From: Waddlia chondrophila WSU 86-1044
GTDB taxonomy: Bacteria > Chlamydiota > Chlamydiia > Chlamydiales > Waddliaceae
Length of the DNA stretch: 64,000 nucleotides
Direction of reading: 5' to 3'
Assembly: GCF_000092785.1 (NCBI RefSeq)
Contig: NC_014225.1
Location: 1,129,340 to 1,193,339 of the forward strand
The translations under genes were made by a program, and so were the position numbers. Shown here piece by piece: positions 7,032 through 17,100 of this stretch (its first letter is position 1; every line of letters begins with the position of its first letter). Below the pieces are notes generated by a model. It saw only the letters and a list, made by a program, of their open reading frames with translations, made no database searches and was not told the origin of the DNA.

Positions 7032-9557
7032 TTATTCTATCCTTTGAACTGAGGATTGAAAAGATTTTCCAATGATTTCAACAGAAGAGAGAAATAGGCT
7101 CTCGTTAAGTTTTTCGTCCCCAAAAATGCGAGTAAACACATTTTGAATAATCGTTTCAATGTTCTCTGTCTTTGGTGTGGAGTACTTAATAAAAGGGATA
7201 GACCTTGCTTCAAGCGAACGATAGATCGTATCATGCGCTAAAGCGGAAATGCGGCGTATCTGTTTTGGCAGATCGCGTTCCACTTTCTCTTTCTGCCTTC
7301 TCTTTTCTTCGACTGAAAGCTCTTCTGAAAATAAATACTCCTTGACAAATTCAACAGACAGAAAATTTTGACTTGCAGTCTCGACGATGGAATCAACAAG
7401 AAGCTTGTAATGATTACTAATCGGATGCATCGTTTGACTGGTTGTCTCGCTAAGGGTTCCTTGAAACCAGCCGATCAATTTTTCAGAAAACCATCCCCCA
7501 AAAGACCCTATCTTGAAAAGCGCGTGCATGATTAACTTCCCATAATCGTGATTCACCGGTACAGTTTCCCATTTTAAATACTCATTCAAATCATTTTTTA
7601 CCTGATTAAGGGACAACATCTCATCGCCCGACTCCCTTCTTTTGTTTTCAATAAAATCATGGATTTCTAAGAGAATCGGTTTGACAATACTTTCAAATTC
7701 AGAGAAACCGATTTCGGCTTCATCCATATTAAAATCGATAAGGTTTTTACACACTGATTGATAAAGGCTTTCCAACAGTAGATCGATCTTTTGATCTTGA
7801 TTAAACATTTCATAAAAAGCTATTGCGATTTCGTTAGATTTGCGTTCAATATGGGCCCTGACAAACCCCTCCAAAGTTTTTCTGATTAACGAAGGGAAAA
7901 TATATTCGACCGCAAGGTAATCCAAATACTCTTTTGTAGAAAGCCTGGTCATCAACTTTTGCAGTTCACTTGCCAATACACTTTTAGTTTTCGTTTGCAC
8001 ATATTGAACGGCAATCATATGAATCAACGAGTAGAAATAAACGCGAAAATTCTCCGGATCTTTGACCTCGCTTGCCGTCAAAATCTCCTCAAACACACGC
8101 ATCGCCTCGTTTTTGAGCATTTCAATTTTTTCGGGAAAAATCAATCGACCAAGAACACTGGAGATCCCATTAACTTTCGTTTCCAAACCATGAGGAAGCG
8201 CCTGTTTCTCATCCGGAAGGAAAATTGGAAAAAGTAATTCCACCATATTTTCGTAGGCTTTTTTCTTAATTTTCTCCGCTTCTTCAGGAGAGTCAGAGTC
8301 GATAATTTTTTTTATCTCATCATGGCATGCCTCATGCTGACTAAATTTGTGCAAGAATTCCTTATGCAAATAATTGTCTCTTCCTCCATCTTCCCGAACA
8401 AAATCCAGAAATTCTTGAGCTGTGCGTTGCCTGTCTATTTCGCTAACGCTAGTTGCATGTGCATTGTTTGCTTTGATCGCATCATCGACTAATCTTTCCT
8501 GCTCTTTCTTCATCTCATTGGCAGAGATCCAACCCTCCATGTGCTCAACAATTTTTCTCAAAATATCCGCGTAAGTTTCTGAGTAGGGAAGATGCTCAAT
8601 GAGATCGGCTAATCTATTGGAAAATAGCCGGGCAATAAGGCTTGTATTATGCTCAAATGCTTGTTTGAGTGAATTTTCAAAATCGTTTTCAATAAACGAG
8701 ATCATATTTTTAAAAAAAACGTTAAGATCTCCATTTCGAATTTTCGCTGACAACGTATCTAAAAATCTGAAACTGTCCGAAATGAAATTGTGAAGATTCA
8801 CCGGCTGAGCAGATTGAACCACCCAGTTGTTAGGGTGATAAAGCCACGATAAAACAGGATCTAAGTAGGCAACAGTTCTTTCAAATTCTATCTCATCAAT
8901 GTTGCCAGCCAATTTTTGGTTTTCTAAATTTTCCAATAGCTCTGTTTTTACCGTTTTCTTATCCAGCTGGATATAATGCTTCAACAACTGCTGAATAATT
9001 AAAGTAATCGCTGGATCGTCCGCTTTCTTCACACCATTCATTAAGGGAGTCAGAGACTCTTTCAGCTTAATTAACGTTTCGTTCCAATCAGGAATTTCTT
9101 TAACCAGCGTAGTCAGCGCTTCTTTCCACTCTGGAAAGCGGGGAGAAATCGTCTCCTGATAAGCACAGTCATTGACGGCGATCCCAGAAAATTTTTGTAA
9201 AAATTCTTTCAACTTTTCAAGGGTAGGATCGTGTTCTGCAATCCTTGTCTCAGCAATCTCTTCGATAGGTCCCGCAACATTCCTAGGGACGACAGCTCTG
9301 CTTGCAAGCGGAGAAGAACCGACTCTGACTTCCCGCGCTTTCCGGATCAATCCTATTTGCCTTTTGGAGAGATCAAAAGGCATAGCCTCTCTGCTTAGGG
9401 AAAAATATCTCAAAAAATTTCGAAGAATCTTAAGAAACGCTTTCCACACTCTTTCAAGAAGATTAACTTTGACTTGATAGTCAAGGGGACAAAGATCCTT
9501 TCTTGAGACAGTCATCAAATAATCGTGTGAAGAAGCGATTAGAGGTACTTGCAGCAT
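7032..9557 (-). CDS. Large coiled-coil protein of unknown function, paralogue of the gene at 2434-5352
   Basis: An 841-residue protein, not recognised. Near residues 35-55 it has a basic aromatic segment (VWKAFLKILRNFLRYFS) followed by FDLSKRQIGLIRKA, positioned like the KKIFKAIKNK...LSKKDLEHLQAA region of the paralogue. The body is helical and charged with no transmembrane segment or signal peptide that I can see. The last 200 residues carry the pair's shared region (GWFQGTLSETTSQ, SALAHDTIYRSL, NVFTRIFGDEKLNESLF). The stop is 9 bp before the aroC start and the hutG stop lies 8 bp upstream of its start, so it may be co-transcribed behind the hut operon. The function is unknown; a secreted or structural role would be a guess. 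Confidence 0.83.
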   Translation of the reverse strand: MLQVPLIASSHDYLMTVSRKDLCPLDYQVKVNLLERVWKAFLKILRNFLRYFSLSREAMPFDLSKRQIGLIRKAREVRVGSSPLASRAVVPRNVAGPIEEIAETRIAEHDPTLEKLKEFLQKFSGIAVNDCAYQETISPRFPEWKEALTTLVKEIPDWNETLIKLKESLTPLMNGVKKADDPAITLIIQQLLKHYIQLDKKTVKTELLENLENQKLAGNIDEIEFERTVAYLDPVLSWLYHPNNWVVQSAQPVNLHNFISDSFRFLDTLSAKIRNGDLNVFFKNMISFIENDFENSLKQAFEHNTSLIARLFSNRLADLIEHLPYSETYADILRKIVEHMEGWISANEMKKEQERLVDDAIKANNAHATSVSEIDRQRTAQEFLDFVREDGGRDNYLHKEFLHKFSQHEACHDEIKKIIDSDSPEEAEKIKKKAYENMVELLFPIFLPDEKQALPHGLETKVNGISSVLGRLIFPEKIEMLKNEAMRVFEEILTASEVKDPENFRVYFYSLIHMIAVQYVQTKTKSVLASELQKLMTRLSTKEYLDYLAVEYIFPSLIRKTLEGFVRAHIERKSNEIAIAFYEMFNQDQKIDLLLESLYQSVCKNLIDFNMDEAEIGFSEFESIVKPILLEIHDFIENKRRESGDEMLSLNQVKNDLNEYLKWETVPVNHDYGKLIMHALFKIGSFGGWFSEKLIGWFQGTLSETTSQTMHPISNHYKLLVDSIVETASQNFLSVEFVKEYLFSEELSVEEKRRQKEKVERDLPKQIRRISALAHDTIYRSLEARSIPFIKYSTPKTENIETIIQNVFTRIFGDEKLNESLFLSSVEIIGKSFQSSVQRIE

Positions 9558-9565
9558 AATATCTA

Positions 9566-10489
9566 TTATTTAAGGTGATGGATGAAGTCGAAAATCAGGT
9601 TGCCAGCCAATTTTGCTGTCATCCTGTCAACATCATGAGGTGGTGAAAGCTCAGCAACATCTACACTTATAACCTTACCAGAAGCAGCGAGATAACGCAA
9701 TAAAGGAATGATTTGCCATGGGGTCAGCCCCAAAGGCTGAGGAGCACTGACACCGGGAGCAAAAGGGGAAGCAAACACATCCAAACAAACGGTGACATAG
9801 AGAAATGGACAAGCAAGAACTAATGATTCAAGTCTCTGCAAAGCAGATGCAATCCCTTCTAAATGGATCTCTTCCGCAGTCACCATTTTTACTCCGTAAT
9901 CCTTAGCTGTTTCGAGCAAAGAAGCAGTATTTCCGGATGGCTGAAGGCCAATGCAAGTGTAATTAAACGGAACATTGTTTTTTTGCAATAGATCAGCGAT
10001 TTGCAGAAACGGAGTTCCGGAAGAGCTTTGTTTAGAAAAAGGACGCATGTCCAGATGGGCATCAAAATTGACAATGGCAACTTCCTCTGATGGGCAATGT
10101 TTGAAAATCCCTTGGAAATGGCCCCAAGCCACTTCATGCCCGCCACCTAAGACAATAGGAAAAACCTTCTTTTTTAAAAGAGCGGCAACAGCTTCGGCTA
10201 ACTGTTTTTGCGCTTCTTCAAGATTGCCTGCCTTGCAGCAGATGTCTCCGGTTTCATAAATTGCAAGATTCTGTTGATGATAGGGAAGCGATCCTAGCGC
10301 CTTTCTGATCTCTTCAGGGCCTTTTTCAGCTCCGGCTCTTCCTTGATTGCGTTTGATTCCTTCATCTGATGCAAATCCTATAAAAGCTGCCTTTTTTGTC
10401 CCATCTTCAGGAATTTCATGGATGGATACCGCTTTCACACATTGATGAAAACGCTCGTTTCTTTCACTGTCAACGCGACCTGTCCACAT
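9566..10489 (-). CDS. hutG: Formimidoylglutamase (arginase family)
   Basis: A 307-residue ureohydrolase that splits N-formimidoyl-L-glutamate to glutamate and formamide, the last step of histidine degradation. Binuclear manganese motifs of the arginase fold are present: GGGHEVAWGH, NFDAHLDMRPF and the HutG-type CLDVFASPFAPGVSAP. The ATG at 10489 ([16 protein letters not shown]) was chosen because HutG proteins begin at this conserved motif and AAGAGG stands upstream; a longer frame to 10567 adds an unrelated hydrophobic stretch. The start overlaps the end of hutI by 20 bp. It is the fourth gene of the hutHUIG operon, so this organism uses the one-step formamide-yielding route. Confidence 0.93.
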   Translation of the reverse strand: MWTGRVDSERNERFHQCVKAVSIHEIPEDGTKKAAFIGFASDEGIKRNQGRAGAEKGPEEIRKALGSLPYHQQNLAIYETGDICCKAGNLEEAQKQLAEAVAALLKKKVFPIVLGGGHEVAWGHFQGIFKHCPSEEVAIVNFDAHLDMRPFSKQSSSGTPFLQIADLLQKNNVPFNYTCIGLQPSGNTASLLETAKDYGVKMVTAEEIHLEGIASALQRLESLVLACPFLYVTVCLDVFASPFAPGVSAPQPLGLTPWQIIPLLRYLAASGKVISVDVAELSPPHDVDRMTAKLAGNLIFDFIHHLK

Positions 10490-11693
10490 GATGAAACCTC
10501 TTTCCTTGAATAACTGTATCTGATGGCTGAAGAGAACCTTGATAATAAAAAATTTCCCTCCAATCACTTGCTTTAAACACCGTTAAGTCGCAACGTTTTC
10601 CGACTTCCAACACTCCTCGATCAGGCAGCTTTAGAGCAGCGGCTGCTCGTTTAGTGATCCCCGCTAAAGTCTCTGCAAGGCTAAGCTTTTCAAATGCTCC
10701 CAAAAGAGCTGCTTGAGCTAACAGATTGCCCATCGGTGCAGAACCGGGATTCCAGTCAGAAGCGATCGCAACAGAAAGGCCCGCATCAAGCATTTTCCTT
10801 ACCGGAGCCATTCTTTCACCAAGCCCAAGAGAGGCTCCAGGAAGAGCAACAGCAATGATCCCTGATTGTTTGAGCAGGCAAATCTCATCTTTTGTCAAAT
10901 GTTCTAGATGATCTGCGCTAACAGCTCCTACCTGGCAAGCAACGTTCACCCCTGCATGGGTAAATTGGTTAGCGTGCACAGTGATTTCAAACCCTAGCTT
11001 CTTCGCATATTGCAAATAGGGGAGCGCCTCTTCAGGAGAAAAGGCGCCCTCCTCAATAAAAATATCGATTCGATGAGTGCCTGGTTTGAGCCTAGGAAAC
11101 AAAGCCGATTGAAGATGATTTAAATACTGTTTTCGATCGTTAAATTCAGGGGGAAGCGTATGAGCTGCAAGGCAGGTTGAGATCACATCAACGGGATGTT
11201 TACGTGCAGCAATCTGTATCGCTTTGAGCATTTTTAATTCGCTTTCTACAGAAAGCCCATAACCGCTTTTCACTTCGGTGGTTGCCACCCCCCAAGATAG
11301 TTGCTGGTCTAAATGCTGATCGACAACGTTTGTCAGCTCTTCAAGTGAAGCTTCCCTTGTCTGAGCGACAGTGTCTAAAATTCCTCCTCCCTGCTTTGCG
11401 ATCTCCTGATAGGAAACGCCCCGAACGCGTAAAGCGTAATCGCGAGTCCGAGATCCTCCCCAGCAAAGATGCGTATGTGCATCAATGAGCCCTGGGATGG
11501 CAATCACAGGTGAATCAAATGTGATCTGGTCATCTGCTCGAAGATTTTCGTAATTGTCGATTTTAGCAATCTTACCATCTTCTATAAGAATGCCCACATG
11601 CGGCAAAATTTCCAAAGAAACATCTTCGACAGGTCCTGCATTCCGAACGTTTCGCATTGTGACTAACTGGGCAAACGGTCCAATTAATTTCAT
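10470..11693 (-). CDS. hutI: Imidazolonepropionase
   Basis: A 407-residue amidohydrolase that opens 4-imidazolone-5-propionate to N-formimidoylglutamate. Metal-binding and catalytic motifs are visible: [16 protein letters not shown] (HxH), [39 protein letters not shown] and [14 protein letters not shown]. Length and motif order are normal for the family. The ATG at 11693 overlaps the hutU stop by 4 bp, and its own 3' end overlaps the start of hutG. It is the third gene of a tightly packed minus-strand operon. The call is secure. Confidence 0.96.
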   Translation of the reverse strand: MKLIGPFAQLVTMRNVRNAGPVEDVSLEILPHVGILIEDGKIAKIDNYENLRADDQITFDSPVIAIPGLIDAHTHLCWGGSRTRDYALRVRGVSYQEIAKQGGGILDTVAQTREASLEELTNVVDQHLDQQLSWGVATTEVKSGYGLSVESELKMLKAIQIAARKHPVDVISTCLAAHTLPPEFNDRKQYLNHLQSALFPRLKPGTHRIDIFIEEGAFSPEEALPYLQYAKKLGFEITVHANQFTHAGVNVACQVGAVSADHLEHLTKDEICLLKQSGIIAVALPGASLGLGERMAPVRKMLDAGLSVAIASDWNPGSAPMGNLLAQAALLGAFEKLSLAETLAGITKRAAAALKLPDRGVLEVGKRCDLTVFKASDWREIFYYQGSLQPSDTVIQGKRFHHVDRSR

Positions 11694-13357
11694 CCTAGCT
11701 GGTTCTCCTGAAACAATCTTTGCGCCGTTTCGTAGCCTGCGTCAGCATGCCTCATCACGCCGGTAGCAGGATCGTTGAAAAGAACTCTGGACAAGCATCG
11801 ATAAGCGCGCTTTGTTCCATCAGCTAAAACAACCATGCCAGCATGCTGCGAGAACCCCATTCCTACGCCGCCGCCGTGATGGAAAGAGACCCAAGTGGCT
11901 CCTCCGGCAGTGTTCGCCATCAAGTTCAAAAGCGGCCAGTCCGAAATCGCATCGGAGCCGTCCCGCATTCCTTCTGTTTCACGGTTAGGAGAGGCAACCG
12001 ACCCGGAGTCGAGATGATCGCGTCCAATCACAAGCGGCGCAGACAACTCGCCGGATTCAACCATTTGATTGAATAAAAGACCTGCCTGCTCCCGCTCTCC
12101 CAGCCCAAGCCAGCAAATTCGAGAGGGGAGTCCTTGAAATTCCACTCTCTCCCTTGCAGATTTCAACCAATGATGCAGGTGGGAGTTTTCTGGAAACAGC
12201 CTCATCAACGCTTCGTCGGTTTTGTAGATATCCATTGGATCTCCGGACAAAGCAGCCCATCTAAACGGGCCTTTCCCTTCGCAAAACAGCGGGCGGATAT
12301 ACTCGGGAACAAACCCTCGAATTTCAAAAGCGCGAGAAGAGCCCCCTTCTTTGGCAAATTCCCTAAGATTATTTCCATAGTCAAAAACGATCGTTCCTTG
12401 ATCTTTCATGGCCAAAAGCGCGTTGACGTGACTGGCCATCGATTCCTTTGAACGCAGGAGATAGTCTGTTGGATTTTCTTTCCGCAACGCTTCTGCTTCA
12501 CTCAAAGTCAATCCAGAAGGGATGTAGCCATATAAAGGATCATGAGCTGATGTTTGATCTGTTGCCGCATCGGGAACCATCCCTTTTTCCAACAATCGAT
12601 GCAAAGTGCTTCCGATATCTGCCTCCAAACCAATCGAAAGGGCTTGCCCTTTCTTCTTTGCCTCAGTAATTTTTGCCATTGCATCTTCTAAATTATCGGC
12701 AATTGTATCCAGATAGCGGGTTTTCAACCGTTTTTCAATCCTTGAGCGATCGATATCTACACCAAGATAGACAGCTCCGTTTAAAACCGCAGCCAGAGGT
12801 TGAGCCCCTCCCATGCCTCCAAGGCCTCCTGAAACGACAAATTTCCCTTTTAATGAGCCTCCAAAATGTTGTCTGGCCATTTCGGCAAATGTTTCATAGG
12901 TGCCTTGTAAAATCCCTTGAGTACCAATGTAAATCCAGCTTCCGGCAGTCATTTGTCCATACATGATCAGCCCGCGCTCTTTTAATTTCTGAAAATGTTC
13001 CCAGTCTGCCCAATGAGGAACTAAGTTGCTATTAGCGATCAGCACACGGGGAGCCTCCGGGTGGCTTTTGACAATGCCGACTGCTTTTCCCGATTGGATG
13101 AGAAGGCTTTGATCCTCTTCTAATGTCAAAAGTGCATCAATGATTTTTGTTAGAGCTTCAGGATTGCGCGCAGCTTGTCCTGTTCCGCCATAGACAACAA
13201 GTTGATTTGGATCTTCTGCCACTTCAGCATCTAGATTGTTCAAAAGCATCCTAAGAGGCGCTTCTGTCTGCCAGCTTTTAGCGTGCAACTGATTCCCTAC
13301 AGGAGATTTGTAAGAGGGGTGCTTTGCATATTTTTCCATAAACGAGGTCAAGGTCAT
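11690..13357 (-). CDS. hutU: Urocanate hydratase
   Basis: A 555-residue NAD-dependent hydratase converting urocanate to imidazolonepropionate. Signatures include [14 protein letters not shown] near residue 57, [20 protein letters not shown] near 135, the dinucleotide-binding [13 protein letters not shown] near 175, [12 protein letters not shown] near 407, and the C-terminal [20 protein letters not shown], with full family length. The start overlaps the hutH stop as ATGA, consistent with translational coupling. All the urocanase landmarks that I looked for are intact, so the pathway step should be active. Confidence 0.97.
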   Translation of the reverse strand: MTLTSFMEKYAKHPSYKSPVGNQLHAKSWQTEAPLRMLLNNLDAEVAEDPNQLVVYGGTGQAARNPEALTKIIDALLTLEEDQSLLIQSGKAVGIVKSHPEAPRVLIANSNLVPHWADWEHFQKLKERGLIMYGQMTAGSWIYIGTQGILQGTYETFAEMARQHFGGSLKGKFVVSGGLGGMGGAQPLAAVLNGAVYLGVDIDRSRIEKRLKTRYLDTIADNLEDAMAKITEAKKKGQALSIGLEADIGSTLHRLLEKGMVPDAATDQTSAHDPLYGYIPSGLTLSEAEALRKENPTDYLLRSKESMASHVNALLAMKDQGTIVFDYGNNLREFAKEGGSSRAFEIRGFVPEYIRPLFCEGKGPFRWAALSGDPMDIYKTDEALMRLFPENSHLHHWLKSARERVEFQGLPSRICWLGLGEREQAGLLFNQMVESGELSAPLVIGRDHLDSGSVASPNRETEGMRDGSDAISDWPLLNLMANTAGGATWVSFHHGGGVGMGFSQHAGMVVLADGTKRAYRCLSRVLFNDPATGVMRHADAGYETAQRLFQENQLG

Positions 13358-14838
13358 AAATCCTCCAAGATTTTGACTGCCTGATCGATATCTTTTGCAA
13401 TCACTCTGTCGCTTTTTAATTCAGGCACTTTCCGACGCAAGATTTTATAGATGGCAGATGTCCCTTTTCCCAAATTTTGAACGCCTCTTAAGTCAACCCC
13501 TTGTGCAGCTGCCACGAGTTCGGCAGCTAAAATCACGCGGGTGTTTTTAATGATTTTCTTAAATTTTCTAGCTGAAGTCATTCCCATGCTGACGTGGTCT
13601 TCAACGCCGACATTACCGGGAATGGAATCGGTACAGGCAGGATTTGCCAGCAATTTATTTTCATTGACAAGGGAAGCGCTTAAATATTGAGCCGTCATGT
13701 ATCCGGAATGCGTGCCTTCAAAAGGGGTGAGGAAGGCTGGAAGCTCGCTAAAATGGGGATTGACCAAAAGCTCCAGACGCCTTTCTGAAACATTTCCAAG
13801 CTCGGCAACTGCCATAGAGGCAATATCGAAAGCAAAAGCTAAACATTGACCGTGAAAGTTCCCTCCGCTTAATATTTCCAAACTCTCCTCAAACACCAAG
13901 GGATTATCTGTTGCTGCATTCAATTCCTTGAGCACGATTTGCTTCGAATGGGAAAGAGCATCGCGGCTAGGGCCGTGAATTTGCGGGGCACACCTCATGG
14001 AATAAGGATCTTGAACTCGCGACCGTTTTGTTTCTTTGTCGTAGAGATAAGAGCCTTCCAAATGCTGGCGCATCGCTTCTGCAGAGGAGATCTGTCCTGT
14101 TTGCCCGCGAGCATGATGAATTAAAGGATTTAGAGCATCAACATTTCCAACCATCGCTTCGTATGTCAGCGAAGCGATCCAATCAGCTAATTCTGCAAGC
14201 TTTAGCGCTTCGATTAGGGCCAACGTTCCAACTGCCAGCATCACCTGAGTCCCATTGATCAACGAAAGGCCTTCTTTCACCTCCAGTTGATAAGGCTTCA
14301 ATCCTGCCCGTTTCAAAGCAGCTCGAGCACCAATCACTTTCCCTTGATAGACAACCTTCCCGTGCCCAATTAAAGGCAAGGCAAGATGCGCTAAGGGTGC
14401 AAGATCTCCGCTAGCGCCTACAGATCCATATTCAGGAATGATCGGGTAAATGCGGGCGTTGATAAGATTTGCCAATGCTTCGCACAGTTCAAATGTGACG
14501 CCTGCCAATCCTTTTAGCAACACATTCAATCTTAATGTCATTGCCAACCGGGTTTCCTGAGCAGTCAACGGAGGTCCATACCCTCCCGCATGACTTTTTA
14601 ACAGATTGACCTGCAGCTCTTTCAACTTGGATTTGCCAATTTTATGACGCGCCAGGTAGCCAAACCCTGTATTGACACCGTAAACTGGCTTGTCCCCATT
14701 AGAGACGGTAGATACAAAAACACGCGAAGCGTCAATTCGCTCTGCCACATTATCGTGTATCTGTATTTTAGCTCCGCCAGCAACCCTTTTTGCTTGATCG
14801 AGGGAAAAACATCCTCCATCCAGAATGACTTTTGCCAT
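13354..14838 (-). CDS. hutH: Histidine ammonia-lyase
   Basis: A 494-residue enzyme that removes ammonia from L-histidine to give urocanate, the entry to the pathway. The self-forming MIO prosthetic group is encoded by the Ala-Ser-Gly in [18 protein letters not shown] (about residue 142). Other family segments are [39 protein letters not shown] and the C-terminal helices. It is the first gene of hutHUIG. No dedicated regulator gene (hutC/hutP) is seen nearby. The 80 bp before the divergent gene at 14921 must hold both promoters; a TTGACA box at 14866-14871 points toward the plus-strand gene. Confidence 0.97.
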   Translation of the reverse strand: MAKVILDGGCFSLDQAKRVAGGAKIQIHDNVAERIDASRVFVSTVSNGDKPVYGVNTGFGYLARHKIGKSKLKELQVNLLKSHAGGYGPPLTAQETRLAMTLRLNVLLKGLAGVTFELCEALANLINARIYPIIPEYGSVGASGDLAPLAHLALPLIGHGKVVYQGKVIGARAALKRAGLKPYQLEVKEGLSLINGTQVMLAVGTLALIEALKLAELADWIASLTYEAMVGNVDALNPLIHHARGQTGQISSAEAMRQHLEGSYLYDKETKRSRVQDPYSMRCAPQIHGPSRDALSHSKQIVLKELNAATDNPLVFEESLEILSGGNFHGQCLAFAFDIASMAVAELGNVSERRLELLVNPHFSELPAFLTPFEGTHSGYMTAQYLSASLVNENKLLANPACTDSIPGNVGVEDHVSMGMTSARKFKKIIKNTRVILAAELVAAAQGVDLRGVQNLGKGTSAIYKILRRKVPELKSDRVIAKDIDQAVKILEDL

Positions 14839-14920
14839 AAGCTGTGCCTTTTTTTGGCTTAAAATTTGACAGAATATAGCATTTTTTTTATTTAGTTAAG
14901 ATAAATATAGGAGGACCCAA

Positions 14921-15307
14921 ATGAGTATCAATGTCAGTGAAATTGCTCATACAATTGAAACATTCGCAAAAAATATCGATAACGCTAAAGATGCGATACA
15001 AACCGGAGGCCTGGTTGCAGCCATGCCGTTTGCGTCCGCGATCCAATCAACTTTCTCAAAAATTACAGCTCTTGGGAAATTAGAAAACGTGACAATCCCT
15101 CCTGAAGCAAAAGGAGAGCTGCGCAGTGCTATCGAGCATTTCCAGAAAAGTGCGAGAGCAGCAGAGCAGGCAGCTCCGCAAGCTGTTGCGTTATTGGGCG
15201 CTGAAGCCGTTAACAGAGTGAAGGACAACCTCCAGTATGTCCTTGATCACCTGGATGAAGAGCGTGGCGGCAAGGTTAAAGGGACGGAATTAAGCGGAGG
15301 AGCATGA
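14921..15307 (+). CDS. Small helical protein, unknown function
   Basis: A 128-residue protein that I do not recognise. It begins MSINVSEIAHTIETFAKNI, has a mildly hydrophobic Gly/Ala stretch near residues 29-45 and an Ala-rich helix (FQKSARAAEQAAPQAVALLG), and ends in a charged Gly-rich tail. There are no cysteines and no clear transmembrane helix. An AGGAGG-type ribosome site stands just upstream (14909-14915). The next gene starts 3 bp after the stop, so the two form an operon. Size and composition resemble small type III components or secreted helical proteins of Chlamydiae, but no specific motif supports that. Confidence 0.8.
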   Translation: MSINVSEIAHTIETFAKNIDNAKDAIQTGGLVAAMPFASAIQSTFSKITALGKLENVTIPPEAKGELRSAIEHFQKSARAAEQAAPQAVALLGAEAVNRVKDNLQYVLDHLDEERGGKVKGTELSGGA

Positions 15308-15310
15308 TTG

Positions 15311-15652
15311 ATGGCCGATAAGCTTAAAGAAATGAGTGATCTGATGAAGGAAACTCTTCATCTCATGGTAAAAATCCAAAAAACATATCCAAAAGACCCA
15401 ATGAAATGCTTCGACTATGTTGAAAAATTAGTAGACAACTTTGAAGCCATTAAAAAAATTAATCAGGATGATGAAAATTTTGAGACTGACGAAATCAGCA
15501 ACGAGTTTATCGAATCTCTTGAAAAATTTATTGAAGTGACGGAAAAGTATCGACAAGATGAATCTTCGCCATACCACAATGCGATGAATAAAGAAAAAGT
15601 TCTTCAAATTCTTGTAGATTTGGACAGACGGTACAATCACTTAACTGAATAG
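15311..15652 (+). CDS. Small charged helical protein, unknown function
   Basis: A 113-residue acidic, all-helical protein, not recognised. It starts at the ATG 15311 (a TTG lies one codon earlier); GGAGGAG at 15296-15302 is at a good distance and lies inside the end of the preceding gene, so translation is likely coupled. It lacks cysteine apart from one in KCFDYVEKLVDNFEAI and has no membrane segment. It could be a chaperone or partner of the 128-residue protein in the same operon, judging only from size, acidity and tight spacing. The PEBP-like gene follows 7 bp later. Confidence 0.75.
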   Translation: MADKLKEMSDLMKETLHLMVKIQKTYPKDPMKCFDYVEKLVDNFEAIKKINQDDENFETDEISNEFIESLEKFIEVTEKYRQDESSPYHNAMNKEKVLQILVDLDRRYNHLTE

Positions 15653-15659
15653 AGGCCTT

Positions 15660-16112
15660 GTGAACAGATTGAAAATAACAAGCCCAGCTTTTGAGAACGA
15701 AGCTCCCATTCCCAAAAAATATACAGGTGAGGGAGAAAACCTTTCACCTCAGTTGAATATCGAAGGCACTCCCATCCATGTACTAAGCCTTGCGATCATT
15801 GTCGATGACCCTGATGCTCCTCTTGGAGACTTTGTGCATTGGGTTGCCTGGAATTTGGATCCGGACCTGAAAACAATTAAAGAGGGGATAAAGCCTGAAA
15901 ACGAAGGATTAAACGACTTTGGAGATATTGGCTACAAAGGTCCCTATCCTCCTAAAGGAAGACGGCATCGATATTTTTTCAAGATTTTCGCACTCGATAA
16001 AATTCTTACACTACCCCAAAAAGCACTCAAAGCCGATCTCCAGAAAGCGATGGAAGGGCATATCTTAGCACAAGGGGAGCTCATTGGAACGTATGAGCGT
16101 ATACTGACTTAA
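15660..16112 (+). CDS. YbhB/YbcL-type phosphatidylethanolamine-binding-like protein
   Basis: A 150-residue protein of the PEBP (Raf kinase inhibitor-like) family in its bacterial YbhB/YbcL branch; the molecular role of the bacterial members is not settled. Both hallmark regions are present: IIVDDPDAPLGDFVHWVAWNL (about residues 46-66) and GYKGPYPPKGRRHRYFFKIFALD (about 92-114), which form the anion-binding pocket. It starts with GTG at 15660, with AGAGG 5 bp upstream. There is no signal peptide, so it is cytoplasmic. Its 3' end overlaps the convergent ribD by 32 bp. Confidence 0.93.
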   Translation: MNRLKITSPAFENEAPIPKKYTGEGENLSPQLNIEGTPIHVLSLAIIVDDPDAPLGDFVHWVAWNLDPDLKTIKEGIKPENEGLNDFGDIGYKGPYPPKGRRHRYFFKIFALDKILTLPQKALKADLQKAMEGHILAQGELIGTYERILT

Positions 16113-17100
16113 CGCTATTTCCAATAGCGGAACTTTCCAAAAGGTGCAATCTTAAAGCGTTTTCCATCGAGCAAATTCCCATTGAACCAAACCCCGGCAG
16201 TCCATCAGAGCCAAGCAAGCAAGGGCCGGTGTAGACGATCAAACGGTCAATAAGATGTTGTTGCAAAAATTGAGTGATTGTCGTCGGCCCTCCCTCGATC
16301 AGGAGTTGAATAACTCCTTTTTCTCCCAGGATCGATAAAATTTTCTCCGGCTCCATTTTCTCTGAAAAAACAAGAGTCGGAGCTAAATCAAGATCATAGA
16401 GAGGGGAGTCATGCGGAACTTTTCCATTGGGGTCGAGAAGCACCCGCAGCGGCTGTTTCTTTGGAAGCTTATTCACTTGACGCACAGTTAATTGAGGAGA
16501 ATCTTTAACTGCTGTTCCAGCACCTATCAGAATCGCCTGCGACTCGGCTCTCATCTCGTGAGCATCGCGTCTTGCTGCTTCGCACGAGATCCATTGCGAG
16601 GTTTTGTCGCTTGCAGCTGCTCGTCCATCGATGGAAAGCGCTGTTTTCGCAATCACAAACGGTCTTCCAGTTCTTCGATGGTGTAAATAAGGGGCCAAGC
16701 TTAGCTCTACTGCTTCCCGTTCAACTCCAACAGTAACCTTTATTCCTGCAATTTTAAGAGCCGCAATTCCTGAACCGGACACTTTTGGATCTGGATCTTC
16801 CACTCCAACCACGACACGCGCAACACCAGCCTCAATCAGTGCATGAATGCAAGGAAGCGTACGTCCTGTATGCACGCACGGTTCAAGCGTCACATAAGCT
16901 GTCGCTCCTCGAGCATTTTGTCCAGCCTCCCTCAGAGCGTAAACCTCCGCGTGCGGCAAGCCGCATTCCGGATGGTGTCCGAGGCCAACGATTTGTCCAT
17001 TTTTTACAAGAATACAACCTACCCAAGGATTTGGAGGAGCGTCAAGCCTTCCTTTCAGCCCTTCTGCAATTGCCATCTCCATCCAACGACGGTCATCCAT
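16081..17100 (-). CDS. ribD: Bifunctional riboflavin biosynthesis deaminase/reductase
   Basis: A 339-residue protein that deaminates the pyrimidine product of GTP cyclohydrolase II and then reduces its ribose side chain. The N-terminal CDA-type deaminase domain shows PPNPWVGCILV, the zinc motif HAEVYALREA, and LEPCVHTGRTLPCIHAL. The C-terminal reductase domain has GRPFVIAKTALSIDGRAAA and TSQWISCEAARRDAHEMRA. The start at 17100 (MDDRRWMEMAI) follows a GGGAAG site; an ATG four codons upstream is also possible. The gene overlaps the end of acs, so the two are probably co-transcribed. ribBA and ribH lie 20 kb away. Confidence 0.95.
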   Translation of the reverse strand: MDDRRWMEMAIAEGLKGRLDAPPNPWVGCILVKNGQIVGLGHHPECGLPHAEVYALREAGQNARGATAYVTLEPCVHTGRTLPCIHALIEAGVARVVVGVEDPDPKVSGSGIAALKIAGIKVTVGVEREAVELSLAPYLHHRRTGRPFVIAKTALSIDGRAAASDKTSQWISCEAARRDAHEMRAESQAILIGAGTAVKDSPQLTVRQVNKLPKKQPLRVLLDPNGKVPHDSPLYDLDLAPTLVFSEKMEPEKILSILGEKGVIQLLIEGGPTTITQFLQQHLIDRLIVYTGPCLLGSDGLPGFGSMGICSMENALRLHLLESSAIGNSVKSVYAHTFQ

